This document shows, piece after piece, positions 46,593-55,883 of a stretch of DNA of 64,000 nt (position 1 is the stretch's first letter; each line of letters opens with the position of its first letter). The stretch comes from Actinoplanes sp. L3-i22 (GTDB lineage: Bacteria; Actinomycetota; Actinomycetes; Mycobacteriales; Micromonosporaceae): assembly GCF_019704555.1 (NCBI RefSeq), contig NZ_AP024745.1:5774501-5838500 (forward strand), read 5' to 3'. Under the pieces are notes generated by a model. That model made no database searches and was not told where the DNA came from. It saw only the letters and a list, made by a program, of their open reading frames with translations. The position numbers and the translations under genes are program-made.

Positions 46593-47219
46593 GTGCTTGA
46601 TCAAATACGGCGGTACGTCATCGGCGGCGCGCTGCTGGCCGGTGTGCTCACGGCGGCCGGATGCTCGCCCGGTTCCTCGCCCGCCGCGGCGCAACCGGCG
46701 GCGACCGCCTCGCCCGCGCTCTCGCCTTCGCCTTCGCCGGATGTCGCCGGGGCGCTGGCCCGGCTCGGCACCGAGTCCGCCCGGTTCACGCTGGTCTTCG
46801 ATGCGAAGGACGCAAAGGAGCGGGCGGCGGGGATCATCGATTCTGCTTCCGGTAGCTGGGAGATGACCGGAAACGGCTATGTCGTCCGGCGGATCGGCGC
46901 GGATGTCTACGTGAAGCTGACCGCCGAGCCGGTGCACAGCGTGTATCCCGGCCAGTACGCGTCCGACCTGGGGAAATGGGTGCACGTCGCGGCGCCGGCC
47001 GACGGTGTGGCGTTCGACCGGGACTTCCCGTGGGCGCCGGCCCGCACCGCGTCGGCCACGCAGCTCGACACCGCCGGCCGGGTCAGCCGGGTCACGTCGC
47101 CGGACCTGGTGGTCAGCTACTCGGACTACGGGACCGCGGTGCGGGTCGTCGCCCCGCCCGCCGACCAGACGATCGAGGATCACCTGTTCACGCTCGCGAA
47201 TCTCGGCGCGATCTTCTGA
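46593..47219 (+). CDS. Lipoprotein, LppX/LprG-like
   Basis: A 208-residue exported lipoprotein from GTG 46593, lipobox ending at Cys24 ('GVLTAAGC'), then an Ala/Ser/Pro linker. The globular part ('FTLVFDAKD', 'GSWEMTGNGYVVRRIGADVY', 'VKLTAEPV') resembles the half-barrel lipid-binding LppX_LprAFG family. It starts 18 bp after the CBS-BON stop and could be co-transcribed. Confidence 0.75.
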   Translation: MLDQIRRYVIGGALLAGVLTAAGCSPGSSPAAAQPAATASPALSPSPSPDVAGALARLGTESARFTLVFDAKDAKERAAGIIDSASGSWEMTGNGYVVRRIGADVYVKLTAEPVHSVYPGQYASDLGKWVHVAAPADGVAFDRDFPWAPARTASATQLDTAGRVSRVTSPDLVVSYSDYGTAVRVVAPPADQTIEDHLFTLANLGAIF

Positions 47220-47229
47220 CGGACGACAA

Positions 47230-47254
47230 AAGGCCCCGCCGGCAGCGGGGCCTT
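47230..47254. terminator. Bidirectional hairpin terminator
   Basis: AAGGCCCCGC / GCGGGGCCTT with a 5-base loop, placed exactly between the convergent lipoprotein and CAP-domain genes. Confidence 0.88.
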
Positions 47255-47257
47255 CCA

Positions 47258-47752
47258 TCAGAAGCCGAAGTCCTGGGTGTAGTACGGGGCGCCGCTCTGC
47301 GAGTAGACCGCGCCCACGCCGACCGTCTTCGAGCGGCAGTTCAGGATGTTCTCCCGGTGGCCCGGGCTGCGCATCCACGCGTCGACGACGTCCTCGGCGC
47401 TGCGGTAGCCCCAGGCGATGTTCTCCGCCGACGGGCGGGCGTAGCCGGCCGCCTTGGAGCGGGTGATGAAGTTCGACCCGCCGCGGCCGGTGTGCGAGAA
47501 CTCGCCGGTCCGGCCCATCCACGCGCTGTGGCCGCGGGCGGCGGTGGTGAGCTGGTCGTTCGGGGTCAGGGCGGCGCAGCCGTGGTCGACGCGCTCGAGG
47601 TTGGTCAGGCGGATGATGTCGGCCTGCAGGGTCTGCTCGGCGGCCTTGGTCTTCACCGGCGCGGCTTCGGCCGGGGACGCGGTCATCATGACGCCGGCGG
47701 CGGCCGGGACGATGAGGGCGGCCAGGGCGAAACGGCGGAGGAGAGAGCGCAA
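47258..47752 (-). CDS. Secreted CAP/SCP-domain protein
   Basis: A 164-residue exoprotein. A signal peptide ('LAALIVPAAAGVMMTASPAEA') precedes a CAP domain with 'RGHSAWMGRTGEFSHTGRGG', 'AENIAWGYRSAEDV' and 'AWMRSPGHRENILN', the bacterial YkwD-type signature. No ATG or GTG precedes the signal peptide in frame; TTG 47752 has AAAGGG eight bases upstream and is the best start. Its extracellular role is unknown. Confidence 0.88.
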   Translation of the reverse strand: MRSLLRRFALAALIVPAAAGVMMTASPAEAAPVKTKAAEQTLQADIIRLTNLERVDHGCAALTPNDQLTTAARGHSAWMGRTGEFSHTGRGGSNFITRSKAAGYARPSAENIAWGYRSAEDVVDAWMRSPGHRENILNCRSKTVGVGAVYSQSGAPYYTQDFGF

Positions 47753-47887
47753 GAGGTCGACCCTTTCGATTGGTGGCCCCCGGCGTGTTCGCCGGTTGCA
47801 CCATTCCCTTCGTCGGGCTCCCGGCTCCGGTGATCGCAGACCGGTGGCGCTCCGGTCGCCATCCGGTTGCCGGGATACGTTGGGGTC

Positions 47888-48328
47888 ATGCGTGACGTCT
47901 ACGAGCGGCTGCTGACCGCCTGGAACGAGCGGGACGCGTCCGCGTTCGCCGAGCTCTTCGCGCCGGACGGGCTCATGATCGGCTTCGACGGCAGCCAGGT
48001 GCCGGGCACCGGGATCGAGGCGCACCTGGCGCCGATCTTCACCGATCATCCGACCGCGCGGTATGTCGCCAAGGTCAAGTCGGTCCGCCCGATCGGGGAT
48101 GACGCGGTGCTGCTGCACGCCATCGCGGGGATGGTCGCGCCCGGCCGGCACGATCTGACGCCCGCGGTGAACGCGGTGCAGACGCTGGTAGTGGAGCGCC
48201 GCGGGGACGGGTGGGCGATCGTGCTGTTCCAGAACACGCCCGCGAAGTACCACAGCCGGCCGGATCTGGCGGCGGTCCATCAGAGCGAGCTGCTGCCCGC
48301 TCTGATGGACGGGGCCACCGTGATCTGA
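47888..48328 (+). CDS. NTF2-like SgcJ/EcaC-family protein
   Basis: A 146-residue cone-shaped NTF2-like protein ('LLTAWNERDASAFAELFAPD', 'AVQTLVVERRGDGWAIVLFQ', 'NTPAKYH'), as in the SgcJ/EcaC family encoded near many actinomycete enzymes. Ligand or reaction unknown. ATG 47888; a strong hairpin follows. Confidence 0.85.
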   Translation: MRDVYERLLTAWNERDASAFAELFAPDGLMIGFDGSQVPGTGIEAHLAPIFTDHPTARYVAKVKSVRPIGDDAVLLHAIAGMVAPGRHDLTPAVNAVQTLVVERRGDGWAIVLFQNTPAKYHSRPDLAAVHQSELLPALMDGATVI

Positions 48329-48340
48329 CGTGCGGGTGGC

Positions 48341-48373
48341 TGCCCGGGAGCGCGTGGGCGACGCTCCCGGGCA
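48341..48373. terminator. Bidirectional hairpin terminator
   Basis: A perfect 12-bp inverted repeat TGCCCGGGAGCG / CGCTCCCGGGCA with a 9-base loop between the convergent NTF2-like and RICIN genes. Confidence 0.88.
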
Positions 48374-48381
48374 ACCGGCTC

Positions 48382-50589
48382 CTACGGGCCGCTGACCAGG
48401 TTGGTGACCTGGTGGCCGCTGTTCGCCGCGGCGCCCGTGTTGTTGATGACGTGGCTGATCGTGCCGGTGCCGCCCAGGGACACCGTGACCATGTCGTGGA
48501 ACTTGACGCCGCTGTTCACCGGGGTCTCGAAGGCCCGCGCGTTCACCACCGCCGGGTTCACGTTGAAGTACGCGTAGCTGCCCAGGCCCCACGCCTCGTG
48601 ACTGGTGACCGAGTCGGCGACCTTGTACGCCGCCCAGCCCTGCGTCGAGCCGTTCATGTACGCGGCCTGGTTCGGCGGGTCGTACGGCATCTCGTTCTGG
48701 TAGAAGTACGTCTTGCCGCCGTTGCCGTTCCAGATGGTCTGGTACTGCTGGTAGTGCTCGACGAAGAGACCGTAGAACGTGACGTTGTTGCCGTTCACGA
48801 TCAGGCCGTTGCGGGCGGTGTTGACGGTCCAGCCGACCGTGCCGCTGTTGCCGTGGTCGGCGCGCCAGATCCAGGCGTGGTCGCCGATCACGTTGTTGCT
48901 GTTGATCTCGACGCTGACGGTGGCCTTGCCGGCGACCGCGCCGCCGATCCGGACGAAGACGTCGGAGAGCACGGTCGGGTTCGCGGCGTGCGACGCCGCC
49001 GAGCCGGCCGGGCCGACCTGCAGCAGGATGTTCGAGTTGGTGGTGCCGGCGTCGAGGAGCAGGCCGGCGACGCGGACGCCGTCGACGTCCGCGACGTGGA
49101 TCGCGTCGACGCCGCCGTCCGGGATGAACGTGGCCAGGCCCAGACCGAGGATCACGGTGCTCGCCCGGGTCACGTTCAGCGTCTGGTTCAGGTGGTAGAC
49201 GCCCGGCGTGACCAGCAGGTTCTTCCCGGCCGCCAGGGCCGCGTTGATGGTCGCCGAGGTGTCACCGGACTTGACCACGTAGAAGCTGCTGATCGGCAGC
49301 GACGAGCCGGCCGGCGTGCCGTTCGCCCAGGTGGTGCCGGCGGCGTTGGTGCGCAGGGCGGGGACGAAGACCTGGTACGCGCCGGTGCCGTCGACGTACA
49401 GATAAGGCTTTTCGGCGATGGTCGGCGACGAGCCGACCGTGGTGTACGGCGGAGTCGGGAAGCTCTGCGCCGGCGCGCCGGTCGAGCCGACGAACACCTG
49501 GTTCCAGTTCGAGCCGTTCCAGCTGCCCATCGCCGTGTTGCGGGTCAGGAACTGCTGCTGGCTGCCGGACTGGATCTGACCGTCGACCTTGGAGTCGGCG
49601 ATGAACCCGCCGGAGGACCAGCCGCCGTCGGACAGCGCGAGATTTCCGCGGACGTGCATGCGCCGGTACGGGGCCGCCTGCGAGACCGCCCAGCGGTCGA
49701 GGCCGTCGCCCGGCGTGACCGAGAGGCCCTCGGCCGAGCGCCAGAAGTTCTGCGTGGCGTTCTGCGAGCCGTCCGGCCACCAGTCGGCCTCGACGTGCAC
49801 GTGACCGTTGATGTTCACCTGGTCGGGGGTCAGCCCGAGGCCGGCGACCTGGGTGAAGAAGCCGACGTTCACGTCGTTCGAGTAGCTGCCCGGCTTGAAC
49901 AGCAGCGCGTAGCGCGCGTTGCCGAACTGGTTGCTGACCTGCGAGTTGAAGACCGAGGTCAGCTTGCTCTGGATCGTCGAGGAGGACATCGACGGGTCGA
50001 AGACGGTGACGTTCGGGCCGAGGTCCGGGTTGTTCGGGTTGGTCGGCACGGTCGTCGGCGGGCTGGTCGGCGTGGTCGGCGTTCCGGAGAACGTCCACTT
50101 CTGATTGGCGCCGCCACCGCAGTCCCACAGCTGCAGCTTGGCGCCGTCAGCCAGGTTGTTGTCCTTGATGTCGAGGCACTTGTTGGCCGCGACGTTGACC
50201 AGGTCCTTGGTCGACGCGTTGTAGCTCCACTTCTGGGTGGCCACGGTGTCGAAGCAGTCCCACAGGTGGATCACGGCGCCGTTGGTGGTCGCGTTGTTCG
50301 CCACGTCGAGGCACTTGCCGAGCCCCTGGACCTGGCCGTTGTCGGCGAGCGTCCAGTTCTGGTTCGGCCCGGAGGCGCAGGTCCACATCTGTGGCTGGTT
50401 GCCGTTGGCGGTGCTGCCGTTGGTGACGTCGAGGCACTTGCCGTTCGCGCTGCTGACGATGGTTCCGCTGCTGGCGGCGAGCGCCTCGGTCACTCCGGCG
50501 ACGCCGAGACCGGCCACGACCAGGGTGATGGTTCCGGCGGCGAGCCACCGGGGACGCCGCCATGCGCGGCGATGCTGGGATTCGGACAT
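48382..50589 (-). CDS. Secreted RICIN-domain beta-helix protein
   Basis: A 735-residue exoprotein. After a signal peptide (about residues 1-39) comes a RICIN/CBM13 trefoil with three Q-x-W repeats ('MWTCASGPNQNW', 'LWDCFDTVATQKW', 'LWDCGGGANQKW'), a Thr/Pro linker (about 168-190) and a long pectin-lyase-like beta-helix ('VFDPSMSSSTIQSKLTSVFN', 'VSVEINSNNVIGDHAWIWRA'). Related actinomycete proteins are often mislabelled adenylyl cyclase; a polysaccharide-binding or -cleaving role is more plausible. Catalytic residues cannot be assigned. Confidence 0.85.
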   Translation of the reverse strand: MSESQHRRAWRRPRWLAAGTITLVVAGLGVAGVTEALAASSGTIVSSANGKCLDVTNGSTANGNQPQMWTCASGPNQNWTLADNGQVQGLGKCLDVANNATTNGAVIHLWDCFDTVATQKWSYNASTKDLVNVAANKCLDIKDNNLADGAKLQLWDCGGGANQKWTFSGTPTTPTSPPTTVPTNPNNPDLGPNVTVFDPSMSSSTIQSKLTSVFNSQVSNQFGNARYALLFKPGSYSNDVNVGFFTQVAGLGLTPDQVNINGHVHVEADWWPDGSQNATQNFWRSAEGLSVTPGDGLDRWAVSQAAPYRRMHVRGNLALSDGGWSSGGFIADSKVDGQIQSGSQQQFLTRNTAMGSWNGSNWNQVFVGSTGAPAQSFPTPPYTTVGSSPTIAEKPYLYVDGTGAYQVFVPALRTNAAGTTWANGTPAGSSLPISSFYVVKSGDTSATINAALAAGKNLLVTPGVYHLNQTLNVTRASTVILGLGLATFIPDGGVDAIHVADVDGVRVAGLLLDAGTTNSNILLQVGPAGSAASHAANPTVLSDVFVRIGGAVAGKATVSVEINSNNVIGDHAWIWRADHGNSGTVGWTVNTARNGLIVNGNNVTFYGLFVEHYQQYQTIWNGNGGKTYFYQNEMPYDPPNQAAYMNGSTQGWAAYKVADSVTSHEAWGLGSYAYFNVNPAVVNARAFETPVNSGVKFHDMVTVSLGGTGTISHVINNTGAAANSGHQVTNLVSGP

Positions 50590-50692
50590 CGGGTGCCCTT
50601 CATGGGGGAAAAGGGGGAGACGGGCACAGCATTTCCCGATGTCATCAATCTCTCAAGGTTCTTTAAGGTTTCTTTAACGGTTCCGCAACACG

Positions 50693-52021
50693 TCAATTTG
50701 TTACATCGGGCGCAGGCGGCTCCACCTGCGGAAGGGCGACTACGCGTGGTGACCGTGCGCCGCGCTGGGTGATCGACTCGGGGGCCACCGCACCGTCCTG
50801 GGCCGGGGTCAGCAGCCGGCGCAGGGACAGCGCCAGCACCGAGGCCACCAGGCAGCCGCCCAGGGTGAGCGCGACCCAGGTCATCGCGTGTCCGGCGCCG
50901 ATCAGCGGGCCGGCCGTGATCGGGCCGATCACCGAGCTGATCCCGAAGTTGACCGAGTGCGCCGAGTTGTAGCGGCCCCGCAGGCGATCCGGCGCCAGGG
51001 CGTTGATCAGGGCGGGCTGGACCGGTTGCATCAGCGTCTCGCCGAAGCCGAAGACCGCCGAACAGGAGATCACCAGCAGCGAGGCGAGCAGCGGGATCCG
51101 GTCGCCGACCAGGCCACCCGCGCCCAGGACCAGCCAGGACAGGGCAAAGACCACACCGACCAGAGCGAGCGTACGGCTTCGGCTCCGGCCCTCCAGGCGG
51201 CGGATCACGACCAGTTGCGCACCCACGATCATCACCGTGTTGGCGGCCAGCGCCCAGGCCACGACTCGTGGCGTCACGTCGGCGGTGCGGACCGCGAATG
51301 CCGGGAAACCGACCTCGATCTGCCCGTACCCGCAGGTCGTCAGCACCAGGCCGAAGAGCAGCACGCGCCGGAAAGCCCGATCGCGGAAGACCTCGCGATA
51401 GCCGCCGTCCGCGGCCCGGGAGGGGCCGGGCGCGGTCAGCCGGCGGCCGACCGCGGGCATCGAGAGGAGCAGCGCGAGCGGGACCAGGAAGGTCAGGCCG
51501 TCCAGCACGTAGACCGCCTGGAACGTGCCCGGGCGGTGCACGTCGACGACCAGCCCGGCGATCACCCCGCCGAGCCCGATCCCCAGGTTGAGCAGGGCGA
51601 ACTGCAGGCCGAACACCCGCTGGCGCTCGTGCTCGGTGGTCAGCGAGGCGAGCATCGTCGCGTTCGAGGCCCAGCTGGACGCCATCCCGGCGGCGGCGAT
51701 GGTGAGCGCGAGAAGGATCAGGGTGGGTGTGTCCGCCCACGCGATCAGCACCGAGCCGACCGCCTGCCCGCACAGGCTGACCAGCGCGACCGGCCGCGCG
51801 CCGAACCGGTCCATCAGCGTCCCGCCGACCGGGGCGAGGACCATCAGGACCGCGCCGAACCAGCCGATCGCCAGGCCCGCGGCCGCGTCGGACAGGCCGC
51901 GGATGTCGGTCAGATAGATGAACAGGAACGGCAGCGTCAGGCCCCGCCCGATCGACGAGAGCAGCACACCGGCCAGCAGCCGGCGGGCCTCGGGGCGTGC
52001 CGGGAGGCTGTCGCGAATCAT
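50693..52021 (-). CDS. MFS transporter
   Basis: A 442-residue major-facilitator permease with 12 predicted helices. The loop 2-3 motif is 'GTLMDRFGARPVAL', and the C-terminal half opens with 'VLLFGLVLTTCGYGQIEVGF'. It resembles drug-efflux MFS proteins; substrate unknown. ATG 52021 starts just before the first helix. It ends about 100 bp upstream of the RICIN gene on the same strand and is divergent from an ECF sigma gene. Confidence 0.9.
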   Translation of the reverse strand: MIRDSLPARPEARRLLAGVLLSSIGRGLTLPFLFIYLTDIRGLSDAAAGLAIGWFGAVLMVLAPVGGTLMDRFGARPVALVSLCGQAVGSVLIAWADTPTLILLALTIAAAGMASSWASNATMLASLTTEHERQRVFGLQFALLNLGIGLGGVIAGLVVDVHRPGTFQAVYVLDGLTFLVPLALLLSMPAVGRRLTAPGPSRAADGGYREVFRDRAFRRVLLFGLVLTTCGYGQIEVGFPAFAVRTADVTPRVVAWALAANTVMIVGAQLVVIRRLEGRSRSRTLALVGVVFALSWLVLGAGGLVGDRIPLLASLLVISCSAVFGFGETLMQPVQPALINALAPDRLRGRYNSAHSVNFGISSVIGPITAGPLIGAGHAMTWVALTLGGCLVASVLALSLRRLLTPAQDGAVAPESITQRGARSPRVVALPQVEPPAPDVTN

Positions 52022-52158
52022 GCCCGGATTGTGCCCGGCACGTCCCGGTTGCGCATGACACCGGGGATTTCCCCGGCGCGAGCCCGGCCCGTTCCTCGGC
52101 AGTCTGCTGTGGTCAGGGACCCACGCGGGGACCGGCGCGAGGTGGGGGTGGGTCGGAC

Positions 52159-52725
52159 ATGCGACAGGCCGAGGACCTGAGCACGGTCGTGCGCGACGCG
52201 CGGGCCGGCGACGAGCTGGCGTGGATCAGCCTCGTCGAGACCTACGGTCCCCGGCTGCGCGGGATCGCCCGCCGCTTCCGCATTCCGCCGGACCAGGTGG
52301 GGGACCTGCTCCAGGCGACCTGGCTGCAACTGTTCAACGGGATCGATCGGTTGCAGTGCCCGGAAGCGGTCGGGGCGTGGCTGGCCGTGACCATGCGGCG
52401 GTTCTGTCTGCACGCGGTCGCCGGCCGGGACCGGGAGTGCCCGGTGACCGGCCTGGACGAATGGCTCGCCCAGCCGGGCGAGGCGCCGGAGGCGGGCCTG
52501 CTGCGCGCGGAACAGGCGGCGAGTGTCCGCCGCGCGCTCGCCCGCCTCCCGGAGCGCCAGCGGCGGCTGCTCTGGCAGATGGCGACCGACCCGGACGCGC
52601 GGTATGCCGAGCTCAGCGTGCGTCTGGACATGCCGGTCGGCGCGATCGGCCCGACCCGGGCGCGGGCCCTGGGCCGGCTGCGGCGCCTGCTCGTCGACGA
52701 GGAGCGGGCGACGCTGCGGGCCTGA
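52159..52725 (+). CDS. ECF-type sigma factor
   Basis: A 188-residue sigma-70 family protein. Sigma-2 ('IPPDQVGDLLQATWLQLFNG') and sigma-4 ('LPERQRRLLWQMATDPDARY', 'MPVGAIGPTRARALGRL') are evident. No anti-sigma gene is adjacent; its 3' neighbour is a convergent hydrolase. Its regulon is unknown. Confidence 0.88.
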   Translation: MRQAEDLSTVVRDARAGDELAWISLVETYGPRLRGIARRFRIPPDQVGDLLQATWLQLFNGIDRLQCPEAVGAWLAVTMRRFCLHAVAGRDRECPVTGLDEWLAQPGEAPEAGLLRAEQAASVRRALARLPERQRRLLWQMATDPDARYAELSVRLDMPVGAIGPTRARALGRLRRLLVDEERATLRA

Positions 52726-52735
52726 TCCTTTGCGG

Positions 52736-53311
52736 TCAGACCAGCCCGTGAACGAGGGCCGCGAACGCCGCCGGGTCGCGCAGGTGCGGGAACGGGCCGC
52801 CGGCCGCGTGCGCCTTCGGCGACGCGCCGACCGGCACTCCGGACCACTCCCGGTACGCCGTGGTCAGGGTCGGATCATTGCGCCGTACGGCGAACTGCCG
52901 GTAAGCCTCGGGAATCACCGACGGGTTCACGTCCGCGCCGTCGTCCAGTGTGATCACGTGCTGCACCGTGTAGCGCTCCGCGAACGCCCGCGCCACCAGC
53001 GCCGACTCGCCGTGCGCGACAAGCACCGGCGCCCGGTGCAGGTCCAGGCTCCGCACCAGCACCGCGAGATCCTGCTCCAGCTCGGTGACGTCCTCGCGGG
53101 CCGCCGAGTCGCCGTGCCCGGGCAGGTCGACCGCGATCGCGGCACAGTTGCCGTCCAGCTCGGCGGCGACCGGCCACCACATCGTGCGGTCGTAGAACAG
53201 TCCGTGCAGCAGCAGCACCGGGCGCCCGAAACGTCCCCAGCGGTCGTAGACGATCCGGTTGCGCGGCGTGCCGTAGGCGTGGGTGGTCCGGCGTGGCGGT
53301 TGCGGCAGCAT
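52736..53311 (-). CDS. Short alpha/beta hydrolase
   Basis: A 191-residue alpha/beta hydrolase, shorter than the usual 250-300. The oxyanion motif 'VLLLHGLFYDRTMW' and nucleophile elbow G-E-S (in 'VLVAHGESALVARAF') are present, and the C-terminal 'PFPHLRDPAAFAALV' supplies the catalytic His. The lid domain is largely missing. The start at 53311 is 80 bp from the divergent LtrA gene. Confidence 0.85.
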   Translation of the reverse strand: MLPQPPRRTTHAYGTPRNRIVYDRWGRFGRPVLLLHGLFYDRTMWWPVAAELDGNCAAIAVDLPGHGDSAAREDVTELEQDLAVLVRSLDLHRAPVLVAHGESALVARAFAERYTVQHVITLDDGADVNPSVIPEAYRQFAVRRNDPTLTTAYREWSGVPVGASPKAHAAGGPFPHLRDPAAFAALVHGLV

Positions 53312-53391
53312 GTTTTACGTCATTCCAGGCGCTCGGGGGACAAAACCACCGGATAAACGACCGTTGGGGGGCAACCGGTTACGCTGCCGCG

Positions 53392-54570
53392 GTGCCTCTT
53401 GGACTCACCCCGATGCGACCCCGTGACCCCGCCGAGCCCGGACGCACCGCGACCCCGCTGGAGCTCTTCTTCGACCTGGTGTTCGTGGTCGCGGTCAGCA
53501 TCGCGGCGGTGCAACTGCACCACGCATTGACCGAGGGACACGTGGGGCACGGCGTGATCTCGTACGCCCTGGTCTTTTTCGGTATCTGGTGGGCCTGGAT
53601 GAACTTCACCTGGTTCGCCACGTCCTACGGCGCCGACGACTGGCTCTACCGGGTTCTCACGTTCCTGCAGATGGGCGGCGTGCTCGTGCTGGCCGCCGGA
53701 ATCGAGCCGGCGTTCACCGAGAATCACTGGATCGTGGTCACGATCGGTTACGTCGTGATGCGGATCGCGATGGTCGCGCAGTGGCTGCGGGCGTCCCGCG
53801 CGCCCGGCGCCAACCGCCGGACCGCCCAGCGCTACGCCGCCGGCATCGCGATCGTCCAGGTCGGCTGGATCCTCAAGCTGTTCCTCCCCGCGCACCTGCA
53901 GCCCTACCTGCACGGCGTCCTGATCGCCGCCGAGCTGTCCGTCCCGCTGATCGCCGAGCGCACCGGGCTCACCCCCTGGCACCCGCACCACATCACCGAG
54001 CGGTACGGCCTGTTCACCCTGATCGTGCTCGGCGAGAGCCTGCTCGCCTCGGCCAACGCGATCATCGAGGCGCTGCACGACCACGAGGCGCTCGCCCCGC
54101 TGGTGTCCATCTCGGTCATGACGCTGGTGGTCAGCGGCGCCCTGTGGTGGATCTACTTCTGGCCGCCGCACCACACCGCGATACGCGGCTTCGCCGAGTC
54201 GATCCGGTACGGCTACGTGCACTACTTCGTGTTCGCCGCGGCCGCCGCGTTCTCCGCCGGGATCGAGGTCCAGATCGACGTGCTGACCGGGCACAGCGCG
54301 CTGAGCGCGGTGGCGGCGTCGTTCACGGTGACGGTCCCGGTCGCGATCTTCGTGCTCGGGATCTGGTTCATCGCCCTGCGCGAGAACGCCGACCGCGTGG
54401 TGAACGTGGTCGTCCCGGCCGGCGCGGTGCTGGTCCTGCTCGACCCGATCACCCCGATCCCGGTCCTGCTCACCGCGATCATCCTGGTCCTGATCGTGGT
54501 CACGCTGGTCCTGCACCCGCCGCTGCGCCAGTCCGCGGACGCCGCCGAGGAGCTCACCGGCACCGCGTAG
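53392..54570 (+). CDS. Low temperature requirement A (LtrA) family protein
   Basis: A 392-residue membrane protein with about ten helices. LtrA signatures are 'TPLELFFDLVFVVAVSIAAV', 'FFGIWWAWMNFTWFATSYG' and 'HITERYGLFTLIVLGESLLA'. Function is unknown beyond the listerial cold-growth phenotype that named the family. GTG 53392 or ATG 53413 could be the start. A strong hairpin follows. Confidence 0.9.
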   Translation: MPLGLTPMRPRDPAEPGRTATPLELFFDLVFVVAVSIAAVQLHHALTEGHVGHGVISYALVFFGIWWAWMNFTWFATSYGADDWLYRVLTFLQMGGVLVLAAGIEPAFTENHWIVVTIGYVVMRIAMVAQWLRASRAPGANRRTAQRYAAGIAIVQVGWILKLFLPAHLQPYLHGVLIAAELSVPLIAERTGLTPWHPHHITERYGLFTLIVLGESLLASANAIIEALHDHEALAPLVSISVMTLVVSGALWWIYFWPPHHTAIRGFAESIRYGYVHYFVFAAAAAFSAGIEVQIDVLTGHSALSAVAASFTVTVPVAIFVLGIWFIALRENADRVVNVVVPAGAVLVLLDPITPIPVLLTAIILVLIVVTLVLHPPLRQSADAAEELTGTA

Positions 54571-54587
54571 CCGGTTCACCGACGCCA

Positions 54588-54620
54588 CAGGCCCGGCCGG
54601 CGGGTGCCGGGCCGGGCCTG
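54588..54620. terminator. Bidirectional hairpin terminator
   Basis: CAGGCCCGGC / GCCGGGCCTG with a 13-base loop between the convergent LtrA and PEBP genes. Confidence 0.85.
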
Positions 54621-54631
54621 TTCAGCGGGGA

Positions 54632-55168
54632 CTACTCGGCCGGGATCTCGCCGGTGGCGATGATGGTGGCTCGGGCCAGGGTCTGGGTGTGCATGGTGAA
54701 GCCGAGGACGGCCGGGGTGGCGTCCGGGCCGACGCCGATCTTGTCGGTGCTCAGGGCGTGGACCGTGATGAAGTAGCGGTGCTGTCCGTGGCCGGCCGGC
54801 GGGGCCGCGCCGATGAAGCGGGCCGCGCCCGCGTCGTTGCGCAGCTGGTAGGCACCGGACGGCAGGCCGGAGCCGGTGTCGTCGCCGGCGCCCGCGGGCA
54901 GCGAGGTGACGTCGGCCGGGAGGTCGGCGACGGCCCAGTGCCAGAAGCCGGACTGGGTCGGGGCGTCCGGGTCGTAGACCGTCACGGCGTAGCTCTTCGT
55001 GCCCTCGGGCGCGCCGGACCAGGACAGCTGCGGCGAGACGTCCTCCCCGCCGGGGACGCCGAAAGCGCCCGAGTACTGCGCCTTGCTCCAGGCCGCGCCG
55101 TCGGCGACCGTGCTGCTGGTGACCGTGAAGGTCGCCGTCTCGGGATGACGGGCGAACGGGTCGTTCAT
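54632..55168 (-). CDS. PEBP/YbhB-family protein
   Basis: A 178-residue phosphatidylethanolamine-binding-like protein. The family motifs 'SPQLSWSGAPEGTKSYAVTV', 'DPDAPTQSGFWHWAVADLPA' and 'HRYFITVHAL' are complete. It is cytoplasmic (no signal peptide). ATG 55168 is preferred over an upstream in-frame start that would overlap the GntR promoter region. Divergent from the GntR gene by 85 bp. Confidence 0.93.
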   Translation of the reverse strand: MNDPFARHPETATFTVTSSTVADGAAWSKAQYSGAFGVPGGEDVSPQLSWSGAPEGTKSYAVTVYDPDAPTQSGFWHWAVADLPADVTSLPAGAGDDTGSGLPSGAYQLRNDAGAARFIGAAPPAGHGQHRYFITVHALSTDKIGVGPDATPAVLGFTMHTQTLARATIIATGEIPAE

Positions 55169-55253
55169 GGGGAATCCCTTCCAACAACGAGCGAACGAGA
55201 TCGACCATAGCACCGAAAATCGATTATCTGCCAAATGGTCTACGATGCTGCTC

Positions 55254-55883
55254 ATGGTCGAGGCGAAGCAGATGCTCTCGGAACGGGTCTACACCACGCT
55301 CCGCGAGAAGATCCTGTGCGGTGACTTTCCGCCCGGCGCCGCGCTCAAACCGCAGGAGCTCGCCGGCGCGCACGGGGTGAGCCTCGCCGTGGTGCGCGAG
55401 GCGCTGACCCGCCTGGTCGGGGACGGGCTCGCCGACCGGCTGACCAACCGCGGGTTCGCCGTGCCGACGCCGTCCGACCAGCGCTGGCAGGACCTCGCCG
55501 AGGCGCGCGCGACCTTCGAGCCGGCGGTGCTGCGGCTGTCGATCGAGCGCGGGGACCTGGACTGGGAGAGCCGGGTGCGGGCCGCCCACCATCGGCTGGC
55601 GCGGACCCCGGCGTACGAAAAAAGTGCCTGGAGCACCGCCCACCGCGAGTTTCATCGGGCTCTGCTGGACGGCTGCGGCAACGCGATCATGTTGGAGACT
55701 TTCGACCGGTTGTGGATCGCGAGCGAGCTGGTCCGGGTGTGGTCGACCGACCGCGGGCCGGTGCGCGACCATCTCGGCGAGCATCTGCGGCTGGAGGAGG
55801 CGGCGCTGGCCCGGGATGCCGGCGCGGCGGCGGATCTGCTGTCCCGGCACGTGTCGCTGACCGCCGCCGGCCTGCTCGCATGA
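55254..55883 (+). CDS. GntR/FCD-family regulator
   Basis: A 209-residue regulator with an N-terminal GntR winged helix ('LREKILCGDFPPGAALKPQE', 'GVSLAVVREALTRLVGDGL') and an FCD helical ligand domain. Divergent from the PEBP gene in an AT-richer promoter region (55209-55245). Its stop codon lies in the first unit of a 20-bp repeat array that precedes the glycan operon. Confidence 0.9.
   Translation: MVEAKQMLSERVYTTLREKILCGDFPPGAALKPQELAGAHGVSLAVVREALTRLVGDGLADRLTNRGFAVPTPSDQRWQDLAEARATFEPAVLRLSIERGDLDWESRVRAAHHRLARTPAYEKSAWSTAHREFHRALLDGCGNAIMLETFDRLWIASELVRVWSTDRGPVRDHLGEHLRLEEAALARDAGAAADLLSRHVSLTAAGLLA

Noticed and set aside
48382..50589. Adenylyl cyclase function for the RICIN protein
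   Set aside because: No cyclase catalytic motif; signal peptide, QxW trefoil and beta-helix point to a secreted carbohydrate-interacting protein.
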